Below, piece after piece: positions 50,938-63,540 of a stretch of 64,000 nucleotides of DNA (positions are counted from its first letter, which is position 1; every line of letters starts with the position of its first letter). Both the position numbers and the translations under genes were made by a program. Source of the DNA: Ipomoea triloba. Taxonomy: Eukaryota; Streptophyta; Magnoliopsida; Solanales; Convolvulaceae. The notes beneath the pieces are model-generated. The model was not told the DNA's origin, searched no databases, and saw nothing but the letters and a program-made list of their open reading frames with translations. The stretch covers positions 28,962,101 through 29,026,100 of the forward strand of contig NC_044916.1 in the NCBI RefSeq assembly GCF_003576645.1. The letters are read 5' to 3'.

Positions 50938-52340
50938 CAAAAAGTTGGCAACTTCTCGTTAAATGACAAAAGGGACAATTAACTCCAAGAATGACGTACT
51001 ACACTTGATGTATATGTTTAATTTCATGATTGGTTAACTCTAGATTTACCTATTAACTTGCATAAATATCTCTTATCACGACGTACTTAGCTAGTTTAAT
51101 TTGGACGAATACCGATTTTCATTCAATACAATATGCTATTGTTCAATCTTGACCCACTTTATTGACATTATTTCTCTCTATTTGCTTAAAAAATATTATC
51201 TTATGTAAGAATATAATGTCAAACATATTTTTGTGAGATACATTATATAAAATTTTTAAAAAAATTATTTATCTCAGGCGCATCCCCAAATCTTGAGAAT
51301 AAAAAATCCCGCACAAACTATGTGTCTTATTGTATTCTATAAGACAAAATCAAATTGATTCAAGTACTATACTATAAAAAGTTTAAATATGTTAAAAACT
51401 AATTAACATGTTTAATTTTAATTGAACTTCACTGTACTTTCAAATTGTGATTGCACACTATTGTTATCTACTAACTTAGCCGCCACCAATAATTAATCAA
51501 GGCAAGATACTGTTGTGAATTTCTCTATCATGACCTGTTCACATGCATGGTTGGTTTATTATATCCATTATTATTAGAGTGGCAATTAAAGAGTGATTAA
51601 AACCATATACGCAAGTACAATATATGCATATGCATCCAAACCATCCAAAATTATGTCTGATTAATTAATTTGATGTCTTAACAAAATTATTTATTACATA
51701 CACATTTAATCCAAAATTCTACTTCCTCCCCTTCACTTCATGATGTGATAAACAATGATATGATATTTTTATTATATGGGTCAGACAAAGTGTCTATATC
51801 AAGAATTTGTGAGAGAATGTAAGAAATGAGAGTCCATATAATATTTTTTTCGGCTTTTTAGATTGAATATTTGTTGATTGCGTTTAAAATGTGATGTTAA
51901 AATAGTCACACTTGACGGATTCATTATAATAACCAGATAACTACATGCATAGATACATTCAATTATTGAATCATTCATAGTAAGGCAGTAATATCATATC
52001 AGTGTCAATCATATCACTCTGAAAGTTGGAAGTCTAGAGTTTGCATTGCATATATGTACTTTAAAGTGTAGGGGCGCAGTTACTTGGAAGACACATTATA
52101 TTATTCTCATGCACGCATAGATCTGCATAAACAAGTTCAAATCTTCCGTAAGATCTGCTTCCATCCCACTTCACTCATGCCTTTATTAATTAGCTAGCTG
52201 TCCGCCGAAATGACTTTTGATTCATATAACCCCATTGATATATATATATATATATATATTTGAAAAATACTAAGGTGCTGTGATATGATTGTCTATATAT
52301 AGGAAAAATTAGCTATTGGTTCATTTTCTTGAAAATTAGC

Positions 52341-52385
<45 letters not shown>

Positions 52386-53447
52386 GTGAAGGTTGTGGGG
52401 GGTGGTGGGTGTTGTTGTTGTGGTGGTGGTGGTGGTACGGTGACGATGATAAAATAACCTAAAAACTAGCTTAAAGAGGGAGGAGAGAGAAGATAGAGAC
52501 CGAAAAAATAACGAACCCGAAAAATGACTTTCGATCCAATTTGACATTTTTTTGTTGTTGACCATAATGAATATTTCTTTTAACTTTATTTTATTTGAGT
52601 AGCAAAACACGAAAAGATCCATAAAATACTTACTTTTACAAAAATAATTTTAAAAAATGATTCATTTTACAGAAAATATTTTAATTTTCCTAGTTGACCA
52701 ATGGTTAAAAAATTATTTGTTTGACTGAAAGTTAAGAAATTACATAGTTGTTCGTTTACCAAAGTAAAATTTTGAAAAACTTTTCTATAAAAAGGGGAAA
52801 TTAGAGAAATTAAAAAAAAACTGTTAACTAAAATCAATTCTCCAATTTATTATCTCTCCATTTGTTCGATTTTTCACTGTTTTTTGAGAACTCCAAACAT
52901 AGTTATCCAAATGGAAAAATATAGAATGAAAAAACGCAGATGAACAATATAATGGTTGAGGTTATGGGATTGAATCATCTTCCATGCTTGGCGTATTTTT
53001 TTTGTTTGTCTTTATCTTCCCCCTCTTCCCTGTTTGCGTTTCTCCTCATCATCATCATCATTATCATCATTATATTATTGTTATTATTTCTATTTTTATT
53101 ATAAGCACATACTTAGCTTCAAATCAGTATAAAATCATATTGGTTCCAATTAGGGGGTGAAAAGTCTAGAGATAGGGACGAAAAGTCTAAAGAGGGGATG
53201 AATAGACTTTTCAAACTATTTCAAAATTTAACACTGTAAAGATTAGCTCCAAAAATAGCAAGAATAAGTATGAAAATATATATTCAATACTCTGCTCCCA
53301 ATATATATTCAACACTTGACAATAAGACTTGGAGTGCATAACAGAATAAATGTATCTAAAGTATCTCCAAGATGAATTCACTATATGATCAACTACTCCG
53401 GTACAAGATAGAATGAATTAATGATAGTGCCTTGATCACAAAGCCAA
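50938..53447. other. AT-rich intergenic DNA with microsatellites
   Basis: No gene supported. An AAT/TAA microsatellite at about 52345-52385 and GGT/GTT repeats at 52395-52436 create spurious ORFs. A TA tract lies near 52238-52260. Confidence 0.55.
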
Positions 53448-54545
53448 CACTAATCACAGCTCCAATATTGTATGCCTTGATTACAAAGTCAGCACTCAGC
53501 ACCAATCTCACCACTTCAGTGCCTTGATCACAAAGCCAAAACTGAGTATAGGATTCCACAACTCTGTGCTACTATCATCTATCTACTATTGGTAGAGATG
53601 TTGAAAAACACGATTTTCTTTCTTCCGACCTAGAGACTTTTGAAGGATTTCACAATGAATGTTGAGTCTCTTTTCTTGGTGAAACTAAGAAGAATTCTTT
53701 TACTGTTTTTTTTCGTACGTCACTAGTAAGTTCTCTTGTGTGTCCTTCTTCAAATCTTCACATCCTTTTTATAGCCATGATTTTGAAATTGTCCGTGGGA
53801 AATAAATAATTTCAGATTTGAATTTTGTACTTGATCTTGTAGCAATGATTTGATATGTTGAATTTTAATACTGCAACTTTATCAAATGTCAAGATAATCA
53901 TTTTGACTTGTAAGATTTTATTTTATTTTTCTTCTAATCTTGCAAGTAATCTTTTGAGCTTGTTTGTAGCCTTATTTAATTTTAGCGGTGATCCTTGGCC
54001 GCTTTAAAGTTTATCTTGGAATCCTTGACTAATCAATTTTATCTTCTTCAAATCCTAGCTCTTGCTTTAATTTGTGATTTTCTCATCTGATCATGCCTCA
54101 TTTTCTTTATTTCCTTAGTTTTGCCTTTGGATCATGGCTCATGCCTTTAAGAAGTTTATCTTGAATTCCTTGACTGGTCAATTTTGTCTTCTTCAAATCC
54201 TAGCTCTTGATTTAATTTTTTATTTCTTCATCTAATCATGCCTCATCAGTTTCTTTATTTCCTTAGCTTTGCCTTTGGATCATGGCTCATGCCTTTAAGA
54301 AGTTTATCTTGAATTCCTTGACCGATCAATTTTGTCTTCTTCAAATTCTAGCTCTTGATTTAATTTTTGAGTTCTTCATCTAATCATGCCTCAGTTTCTT
54401 TATTTCCTTACCTTTGCCTTTGGACCGTGGCTCATGCCTAGCTCAATTTATTATTTAAGACATTGTTTCAATACCTTGGCTCAAAATATAAACCCTTGGC
54501 TCATCCTTGAAATTTTGTTCACTTTGAGTTTTGAACTCCTTACCA
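53448..54545. repeat. Dispersed ~1.1-kb repeat, copy A
   Basis: Shares long stretches, in the same orientation, with 57916-59585. Examples are the TGCCTTGATCACAAAGCCAA sub-repeats, ATCATCTATCTAC…TTGGTAGAGATGTTG, TTCGTACGTCACTAGTAAG, and an end block from CTCAATTTATTATTTAAGAC to TTGAACTCCTTACC. On the minus strand it holds CTATAAAAAGGATG, which looks like an LTR promoter. The pair may be LTRs of a non-autonomous retrotransposon on the minus strand, but no primer site or coding region was found. Confidence 0.7.
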
Positions 54546-55024
54546 AAACCTTGAAATTTGCGAGCCCTATGTAGAAGGAACCTCATTAAGGAAAAGAAAT
54601 TCAGTGATAGACCTTCGGATTTTGTTTTTGGGAGTGGTTGTGAAGAAAATTTGATTTAGCAAAGACCATTTTACCTTTGACTGTGTTCCTCCTCTGCTTG
54701 TTTCTTCATTTTCTTCCAGCGACGGTGGACTTCCTCCAGATCGACGGCTCCGCTTACTGACGGCCGTCTCGTGCCCTCATGACGGTGGACCTCCGCTCGC
54801 TGCTGCCCGTCTCGCCAATCGCCGCTTCCGCCTTCGCCTCGCCTCTCTGGCCTCTGCGTTTGCGACTGCGACGCCGCCTCTCTGGCTCTGCCGTCTTCTT
54901 CGACCAAGAGAATGAGGATGGAGGAGATGGGGAGAAGAATGAAGAATGAAGAAAACCTAAATTTGGCCAAAAATCTTGCAAAAAGAAAGAGTAATTGGGC
55001 CCTAAATTGAAATAAAATGTATTA
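54546..55024. other. GC-richer segment, no supported gene
   Basis: 54700-54900 is GC-rich, with open frames on the minus strand (Arg/Glu-rich) that lack ATG starts. It may be a captured or decayed gene fragment within the surrounding repeat; no family was recognised. Confidence 0.4.
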
Positions 55025-55033
55025 TTAATTTTA

Positions 55034-55555
55034 GAGTCATTTCCATTTTTGGTCCTATTGTTATTGGGGCATTGCCAATTTTAGTCAACTTTATTAATTT
55101 TTGCTATATTGCGGCCAATCTTATTTCGTCCTTGCCACTTTTAGTCTACCGTTAAAATTTTTGTCAAATGACCATTCAAAATAGGGGTATTTTTGGTCTT
55201 TTTCATGCTTTGATCATCTCATTGACCCTTTGCAATGGTTTTCATTACACATTTTCATCAAATGAAGAGGTCCAGCGAAAGCTATGTGAGTCAGATTACA
55301 AAGCAATGGCTTTCGCCGAACCTCTTCATTGGATGAAAATGTGTAACGAAAACCACTGCAAAGGGTAAAGGAGATGATCAAAGCATAAAAAGACCAAAAT
55401 ACCCTTGTTTTATACGGTAATTTGACAAAAATTTCAACGGTGGACCAAAAGTGGCAATGACTAAATAAGACTGATCGCAATGTGGCAAAAATTAATGAAG
55501 TGAACTAAAATTGGCAATGCCCTAATAACAGTAGGACCAACAATGGAAATGATTC
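55034..55555. mobile_element. Mutator-like MITE
   Basis: A 522-bp near-complete inverted repeat. Left end GAGTCATTTCCATTTTTGG; inverted right end GAATCATTTCCATTGTTGG. Perfect 9-bp duplication TTAATTTTA (55025-55033 and 55556-55564). The two apparent ORFs inside are mirror images of each other and not genes. Confidence 0.9.
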
Positions 55556-55612
55556 TTAATTTTATTATCATTATTAAAGGTCTTTATACTCATTATTTTC
55601 ATGCCCTTTTAA

Positions 55613-56235
55613 CAATGTTGTAAAAATTGCACCTATGAATTAGGCAGCGCCCGAACCGTTTCAACCTCCTCTTTTTTTTTTTTTGGCGAACTTATCACTG
55701 TCATTAGTTAGAAATCATAACCGAGAAGCAGTCTTCCCCCTGAAGCAGTCCGTCGAAGTGCCTCAGAAGCAGTCCGACCAAGCCCCTCCGCCACACCCAC
55801 CGCCGCCACCCTGCGCGATCACGCCCCACCGCTAGTCGCCGGTCGCCAATAGCAGTAGGGAATAGGGGTACTTTCCAATTATGTCGTTTCTAATAGCAGT
55901 GATTCAGTGAAAAATGGAGAGATGAATAGATATTTGATATAAGGACTCACCACCATTTGATATCAGTGTATCTAGAACTCTACAAGCAGGAGTGGTAAAG
56001 TATAGTTGTATAGGGACTCACCACCAAAAGGAATTAAAACATAGGGAGTGGTAAATAAAGTAAAGACTAAATGGGAATTGAAAAAGTTTTTTTTGGTATT
56101 CGTGATTCAGTGTATCTATAAGCATAGGAATTCACCACCACTTAAATAAACTAATATTTAATTACGAAAATTGGAGATTAAAAAAAAAACACAGTGGTAT
56201 ATTTGTAATTTTGTGTAAGTAAGCTAATTTTTTTT
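55613..56235. other. Intergenic, with a partial hAT-like end
   Basis: CAATGTTGTAAAAATTGCACC at 55613 resembles the left end of the 40568 and 46550 elements, but no matching right end is seen. GC-rich words at 55730-55850 have no recognised coding function. Confidence 0.4.
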
Positions 56236-56890
56236 TTGCGTTTCAGTGCACATTTTTCTTTCTTCCGGTGCACATTTTTTTCTTCCGGTGCACATTTTTA
56301 TGACATACAGTGCACATTGTTATGACAGTGCACACTATTCATTTTTCCAGTGCACATTCTTATGCCATATAGTGCACATTGTTATGCCATACATTGCACA
56401 TTGTTATGCCATACAGTGCACATTGTTCATTCTTACTGTGCACATTGTTCATTCTACCAGAGCACATTGTTGTGCTATACAGTGCACATTGTTCCTTCTT
56501 CCAGTGCACATTTTTATGACGTACAGTGCACATTGTTGTGCCATCCAGAATTTTTTTTTAATTGTAGATGACGAACTTTTTATTTAAAAAAGATCAATTG
56601 ATCTTGATCACTAATTACTAATATGAGTTGAATATTGCTAGTTTGTTTATTATTTATGGTCGTTTATGAGTTGTGTTGAAGATCCTATATTAAATTTAAT
56701 TTTTCAATAATTGTTTCACATCTTTGTGCCTCCGGTGCGCATTTTTTGCCTTTTAGTTCACATTTTCCCTTCTTCTAGTGCATATTGTTGAAGTTCGTCG
56801 GTGGCGAATTTTTTTATTATCTACGGCTTAGATTCTATCTCACTTCTCACCTGGGCTTTTATCTAACCCGAACCCCTTCCTATATATATA
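56236..56890. mobile_element. Element with a GTGCACATT minisatellite
   Basis: About 14 copies of a roughly 20-24 bp word (CAGTGCACATTGTTATGCCATA and variants) run from about 56246 to 56545. A CACCTGGGCTTTTATC…CCTATATATATA end follows near 56850-56890. Its position at a TA tract matches the layout of the element at 2111-2424. The ORFs here are products of the repeat. Confidence 0.6.
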
Positions 56891-57212
56891 TAATATGAAG
56901 AAAAAAATACCAAATAGCAATGAGATTGTACTTGATATATTTTATTTTTTACTTTCTAACAAAAATTTTTAATGTGCATGGAAAGATTAAAAAATTATTT
57001 TAGTTAAAGTAATGTGTCTGTTTATATATATTCAAATCAAATTATTATTTTTAAACGATTTTTAATTAAAATTTAAAAAATAAAACAAATGAAATTAAAA
57101 ATATCTATAATACAAAAATAATAAATTGAATAGAAGATTTCAATTTTATCTTATTAGAAGAAATTAAATTCCACATATCTAATTTGATTTATAATTTTTT
57201 TATTTTAATAGA

Positions 57213-57244
<32 letters not shown>

Positions 57245-57734
57245 TTATTTATTTATTGATTGATTTATTTATTTATAAATTTAATTGCCATTAAATTATC
57301 ATATTATTATTTAATGAATTTAAAAAGGATAGAATTCTATATATATAGCAATATAATGATGGAAAATAGAATTACAAATAACAATGAGATTGTATTTAAT
57401 TTATTTTTATTTTATTTTGCACCAATGTTTACTTTTATGCACATGAAAAGTTTGAAAATTAACCAATATTATATTGAAAATGAATATAATATAGTGATTT
57501 AATATAATTGTATGTTAATTTAATACATTAAAATAAAAATATCAATATAGGTATTATTTAAAAATTTTTAATTAGAAATTTTTAATGATATATTTTTATA
57601 TATTAACTTTATTTGTATATAAAAAAAAATTGAACTTAAGTTGAAAAAGAATATACTGAGTATTAGTTTAGTATACCTTAAAAGTATACCATGATTCATG
57701 ATATAATAAATATTTTACGTAAGTATTACAATAA

Positions 57735-57776
<42 letters not shown>

Positions 57777-57872
57777 TTTTTGGTATTATTTAATTAGGTA
57801 AAAAAATGATTGTAATTTCAAATTTCAAAAAAGAACTATTTTCTTAAGATAGGCGGAAAAACAACACTTTTG

Positions 57873-57913
<41 letters not shown>

Positions 57914-57915
57914 TA
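56891..57915. other. AT-rich DNA with TA microsatellites
   Basis: No gene. TA tracts lie at about 57213-57240, 57739-57772 and 57880-57910; the last abuts repeat copy B. Confidence 0.6.
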
Positions 57916-58609
57916 GTCACAACTCCAAGATTGCATGCCTTGATTACAAAGCCAGCACCAATCTCACCACTTCAGTGCCTTGATCACAAAGCCAAAACTG
58001 AGCATAGGATTTCACAACTCTGTGCTACTATCATCTATCTACCATTGGTAGAGATGTTGAAAAACAAGATTTTCTTTCTTCCAACTTAGAGACTTCTGAA
58101 AGATTTCTCAATGAGTGTTGAGTCTCTTTTCTTGGTAAAACTAAGAAGAATTCTTTTACTGCTCTTTTTTCTTTTGATTTCGTACGTCACTAGTAAGTTC
58201 TCTTGTGTGTCATTCTTCAAGTCTTCACCTCCTTTTTATAGTTGTGATTTTAAAATTGTCCGTGGGAAATAAATAAATTTAAATTTTGTACTTGATCTTG
58301 TAGCAGTGATTTGATATGTTGATTTTTTTTTTAAATTTTGGCGGTGATCCTTGGCCGCTTCAAAGTTTATCTTAGACTCCTTGACTTCAAAGTTTATCTT
58401 AGACTCCTTGCTTGGACTCCTTGACTAATCAATTTTGTCTTCTTCGAATCCTAGCTCTTGCTTTGATTTGTTGGCCGCTTCAAAATTTATCTTAGACTCC
58501 TTGACTAATCAATTTAATCCTAGCTCTTGCTTTGATTTGTGATTTTCTCAAGCCGCTTCAAAGTTTATCTTGGAAGCTCTTGCTTTGGTTCGTGATTTTC
58601 TCATCTGAT

Positions 58610-59323
58610 CATGCCTCATTTTCTTTAATTTATTTCCTTAGCTTTGCCTTTGAATGATTTTCTCATCTGATCATGCCTCATTTTCTTTAATTTATTTCCG
58701 TAGCTTTGCCTTTGGATCATGGCTCATGCCTTTAAGAAGTTTATCTTTAATTTTGATTTGTGATTTTCTCATCTGGCCATGCCTCATTTTCTTTAATTTA
58801 TTTCCTTAGCTTTGCCTTTGAATGATTTTCTCATCTGATCATGCCTCATTTTCTTTAATTTATTTCCGTAGCTTTGCCTTTGGATCATGGCTCATGCCTT
58901 TAAGAAGTTTATCTTTAATTTTGATTTGTGATTTTCTCATCTGGTCATGCCTCATTTTCTTTAATTTATTTCCTTAGCTTTGCCTTTGAATGATTTTCTC
59001 ATCTGATCATGCCTCATTTTCTTTAATTTATTTCCGTAGCTTTGCCTTTGGATCATGGCTCATGCCTTTAAGAAGTTTATCTTTAATTTTGATTTGTGAT
59101 TTTCTCATCTGGCCATGCCTCATTTTCTTTAATTTATTTCCTTAGCTTTGCCTTTGAATGATTTTCTCATCTGATCATGCCTCATTTTCTTTAATTTATT
59201 TCCGTAGCTTTGCCTTTGGATCATGGCTCATGCCTTTAAGAAGTTTATCTTTAATTTTGATTTGTGATTTTCTCATCTGGCCATGCCTCATTTTCTTTAA
59301 TTTATTTCCTTAGCTTTGCCTTT
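58610..59323. repeat. 168-bp tandem repeat, about four copies
   Basis: TTTGGATCATGGCTCATGCC recurs near 58711, 58879, 59047 and 59215, exactly 168 bp apart. Units differ by few bases (CTGGCCATG versus CTGGTCATG). Each unit is itself two related halves ending TTAGCTTTGCCTTTGAATG and GTAGCTTTGCCTTTGGATC. Confidence 0.93.
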
Positions 59324-59474
59324 TTGAATTCCTATCTGTATCTACATTCTCACCCTGAAGCACAAAGTGTCGTCAACAGTTGCCTCCACTGAGGCTCGAA
59401 CCCAGGCCACTCCCATCATTCTTGTGGGAGTGTTTTCCGGGACACCGGGTGCCACTAGACCACAAGGTCTTTGG
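59324..59474 (-). mobile_element. tRNA-derived SINE, copy 2
   Basis: On the minus strand, CCTTGTGGTCTAGTGGCACC is a good A box and GGCCTGGGTTCGAGCCTCAG a good B box, about 50 bp apart. A body of about 60 bp and a T/A-rich tail follow. It is better preserved than the copy at 41256-41362 and interrupts repeat copy B. Confidence 0.85.
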
Positions 59475-59944
59475 CTCAATTTATTATTTAAGACATTGTT
59501 TCAATACCTTGGCTCAAAATATAAATCCTTGGCTCATCCTTGAAATTTTGTTCACTGTGAGTTTTGAACTCCTTACCAAAATCTTTGCTCAAATAGAAAA
59601 CCTTGGCTCATGTCTTTATTTTTGCTTCCTATAAGATTCGAACACTTCACGTTATTTCCTTGCTTTTAAATTGAAATTGTAGCTCTTTCTTTGCAGTAAT
59701 TAAAACCGTGGCTCTTTTTTGCTCAATTTGATTTCATTTGCCTCTTACTGGATTTGAACTTTGCACCATTTCCTTAGTTCTTAAAATTGAGACCATAGCT
59801 CTTCATTAAAACGGTGGCTCATTTCCATACCCAAATTATTTTCCCTATTTGATATGTCAAAATGGGAAGAAAAGACAAAGTTACCCCTTGATTTGATGAT
59901 TCACAAATGGAAATGGTAATAGACGACGACCTATTTAAGTAACG

Positions 59945-60370
59945 TTTGATTACTTAATGGATCTAATTTAGTAAAATTTTATACAGATGGTCTAATTAAG
60001 TAAATGCCAAATAGTCGAGGGACCCCATTTGGTATTAACTCTAAATTTAAGTAAAATTTGATTACTAGCTCAATGGCTTTAATTTAATAAAATTTTATAT
60101 AGAAGGCCTAATTAAGTAAATGCCAAATAGTCGAGGGACCCCATTTGGTATTAACTCTAAATTTTAGTAATATTTGATTACTCAATGAATTTAATTTAGT
60201 AAAATTTTATACAGAAGGACTAATTAAGTAAATGCCAAATAGTCGAGGGACCCCATTTTGTAGTAACTCTAAATTTAAATAACATTTGATTATTCAATGG
60301 ATTTAATTTAGTAAAATTTGAAACAAAGGACCTAATAAAGTAAATGCTAATAGTCGAGGGACCGAACTAG
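59945..60370. repeat. ~113-bp tandem repeat, about four copies
   Basis: AGTCGAGGGACCCCATTTGG recurs near 60013, 60129, 60241 and (diverged) 60353. Each is preceded by TAATTTAGTAAAATTT and AAGTAAATGCCAAAT. Confidence 0.9.
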
Positions 60371-60429
60371 GGTTTTGTATTGCTTGTCAACCATACAATA
60401 TAATATTTAGGGTTTGACCTATTCAGTAT

Positions 60430-63400
60430 TTACGTCCACAATTCTTACTTACAAATCGAGGTTGAAGGGAAGAGGTTCTTCTCCATTTTTTGAAATGGCA
60501 CAAAAGAGAAGTTTGAACTTCTATCAAATTTTTCGCATGGAGACTTGCTCGCATAAATTGGTTTGTATACTGAAATTCAAGTTTTTCTTTTATTTTTAGA
60601 TTTTGTTTCTATGTGTTCTTTTGTGTTGATTTTATGTAAATAAATCTAGAAATGTTTAATCAAGATTGTAGCATTGTTATGTGTTTATAGGCTTTGCATA
60701 GATCCATCTTTCTAAATCTAGAAAATGATCTAATTATTTATAATTCGCTTTTAAAAATTGAACACCATTCATTTGATATGAAATTTTATATATATCATAC
60801 GTTGTTTGGGTTGTACTTTTAAGATAAATTATGATGTTATAGCTTATAGAGAGATTACATAGTATTGATCTACTCTAATTTGATTATCGATTAGTGGTTG
60901 TTTCATTATAGAATTTAGATTGTACCATTTGTTCACATTTTTATTCCTATTTCGTGAGATCTGATTCATTAAGGACTGCCATTTACAAAAAAGTATTATT
61001 GATTTTCTTTGATTTTTGATACCATTTATAGATTTTTTCATAAAGTATTCTCACTCAAAAAGTTTTTTTTTTTTGGATTTTTAAAGGTTATTTGTTTTTT
61101 TTTCTTGTTGATTTTACACACACCCATGTGTGTGTGTATATATGTTATAATATATATAAGAAAATATATATGGTAATATTAATTGATGCATAAAGCATGT
61201 ATCTATAAGAAAGTTAATAGTGCTAGTCAAATGAGTTTGCCTAATACCGAGTTAAATTACAATTGAGAATGAGTATTTGTTACTATGGTTTGTAGTCTGT
61301 TACAACGATGTCCAATTGTCTATCCCCTAATAGACAATTGTTTACTTTTGGTTCACATTTTAATTTGTAATGTGAGTTGGTTTATATAGGTCATTTTGTA
61401 AATCTAAACGGATCACAAGATTACTTGAATTTGATAGTATGAGTCGAATTACAGTTAACAATTTGATATAATATGTAGTGGTGGGTAGTGTTTAGTACTT
61501 CCATCTACAAAATTTTCTTCCTTACAAATACAGGTTGAAGGTAAGAATTGAAGTTCTTGTCCATTGTTGGTATACTAATGGCACAAAAGCAAAGTTGTAA
61601 CTTTTACAAATTTTGCATGAAGGGTTGCTCACATAAATTGGTTTGTATACCGAAATTAAGGTTTTTATTTTTTAGATTCTTTTTTTTCGGAGTGTGCTTT
61701 AATTTTTTGTTAATTTTATGTAAATAAATCTAGAAATTTTTATTCAAGATTGTGGAAACATTATTATGTGGGAACATGACAAATTCGGTTAGGAGGTCTA
61801 ATTGCACTATCCACCCAACTTAAGAGGCTAACAGGACACTTTTTTATTTTTATTTTATGTTTCCAACACAAATATTTTTTTACTTCTCTAAAAACACAAA
61901 TATCTTTATATTTATTAAAAATATTATTTATTATAAATAAAAAATAAATAATATTAAAAAAAAAAGCCACCAGCTATTCGAGAACCGCGACTGTCCAGCA
62001 GGATGGCCATGGCCGTCTTAAGGAAGACATGGCCGTGTTCTTGATTTGGAACGAGGGCTACGACCATGACCGTCTTCCAGAAGAAGGGGACTGGAACGAG
62101 GGCGGCGTCCATGGCCGTATCCCTTGTTCTAGATCTAGGTCGTCTTCTTTAGACGGTCGTGGCCGTCCTGCCGAAAAGCTACGACTGGCTATGAGGAAGA
62201 ACAACGACAACATGTGGCGGTTTTTTTTTTAAATATTATTTATTGAACTGCCGGTGTAGAATGCTTTTTTTTTTAATATTTAAATATTTAAAATATTTAG
62301 TTCATTTATAATAATATTTATAATTCTCTTCAAAAAACTTGTACACCATTCCTTTGATAGGAAATTTTTATATCATACAAAGTTTAGATTGTACATTTTA
62401 AAGAGAAATTAACATATAGCATATAGAGGGATTATCCATCTACTCTTTATTATTGATTAGTGGTTGTTCTTTAAAGAATTTAAATCACACTGTTTGTGCA
62501 CTTTTTTTTTATTATTTAGATCACACTATTTGTGCACATTCTTTATTCCTATTTTGTAAGATTTGAGTTATTAAGGATTGTCCATTACAAAAATTATTCT
62601 TCAATTTCTAAAATTGTTGATACAATTTATAATTTTTTCATATTCTCATTCAATTACTTGTTCAATGTTTGTCAACTCATTGGTTGTCATTTTGTGGCCA
62701 CTTTTGATAAGATGGGGATCATATGAATTTGCTTCATGCTGAATCATATTACAGTGGGAAACAAGTGTTTTTTTACTATGGTTTGTAATCAGATTTGAGG
62801 CATTTCCATCACTTCATAGACCATGATTTGCTTGTAGTTTACATTGTGATTTTAAAACAAAATTCAAATGCTATAATACATCAGATAAATTACTTGCTCA
62901 ACATTTGTCAGTGTTAGTTGTCAGTTAGTGGATGCTTACCTTTAATAACTTAATGGGATCACATGATTACATGAACTTTCTTAATACCAAGTCAGGTTAC
63001 AAACATCATCCGTTTCAATAAGTAGTCTTGGATTTTTTTAGATAGTTACATCTACATAAAGTTGTCTCACTTGATTTAAAAAGGATGAAACGAAGAAGCT
63101 ATGATCTATTATATTGTTGGAAATGGCACAAAAGAGAAGTGTTAACTTTTACAAGATTTTTGTCCTGAGACTTGCTCACAAAAATTGGTTTGTATACACA
63201 AAACTCGTTTTATGTTTTTTTTTTTTTTGTTTGCTTATGTGTTGATTGTATGCAAATGAATTTGAAGATGTTTAATAATCATGATTGTAGCCCTTTTATG
63301 TGTGTTCAAATTAAAGCATTGTTTGTTCATGAGTTTGCTTCCTATTGAATCATACCAGAGAATTGTTATGAAGACCAAGGGGTTATCTATTATGACTAAG

Positions 63401-63540
63401 TATCTTCAATTGTATGCGCTAAGGTTGTTTGATACTCTCTATAAATGTTTGGTTAGGAAGAAAAAGTTGGAGTAGAAGATATGATCCAGTATATTGTAGG
63501 AAATGTGTAGCATACAAAAGAGAAGTTTAAGTTTAAAACC
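60430..63540 (+). pseudogene. Three diverged tandem copies of a possible B3 (REM-like) first exon and intron
   Basis: Each copy begins with an ATG (60495, 61578, 63123) in ATGGCACAAAAG. The first encodes MAQKRSLNFYQIF then ETCSHKL; the second MAQKQSCNFYKF then GCSHKL; the third is frameshifted after NFYKIF. All continue with TTGGTTTGTATAC, a plausible shared splice donor, and similar AT-rich downstream DNA (GATTAGTGGTTGTT, ACTATGGTTTGTA). The NFY(K/Q)xF…CSxKL pattern faintly resembles the start of a plant B3 domain, where tandem REM clusters are common. A fourth fragment starts near 63500. No later exon was recognised, so these may be pseudogenes, non-coding, or truncated genes. Confidence 0.35.
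61770..62330. other. Insertion within the second tandem unit
   Basis: Interrupts the homology between the tandem units. 61975-62220 is GC-rich, with repeated CATGGCCGT words and an open frame that matches no family I know. It may be a transposon that carries a gene fragment. Confidence 0.4.

Larger units (their letters stand above)
57916..59585. repeat. Dispersed repeat, copy B, expanded by tandem array and SINE
   Basis: The direct-orientation counterpart of 53448-54545. It is longer because of an internal 168-bp tandem array (58610-59323) and a SINE insertion (59324-59474). Homology resumes after the SINE at CTCAATTTATTATTTAAGAC. Confidence 0.7.

Noticed and set aside
54671..54981. Arg/Glu-rich ORFs on the minus strand
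   Set aside because: No ATG start, no family match, low-complexity composition; kept only as a GC-rich segment.
55168..55480. Mirror ORFs inside a 522-bp inverted repeat
   Set aside because: They are the two arms of a MITE read in opposite directions, not genes.
56246..56587. His/Cys-rich ORFs
   Set aside because: They are translations of a GTGCACATT minisatellite and open in more than one frame.
58610..59323. Regular repeat array as a CRISPR-like structure
   Set aside because: Units are contiguous 168-bp tandem repeats without unique spacers, in a plant nuclear context.
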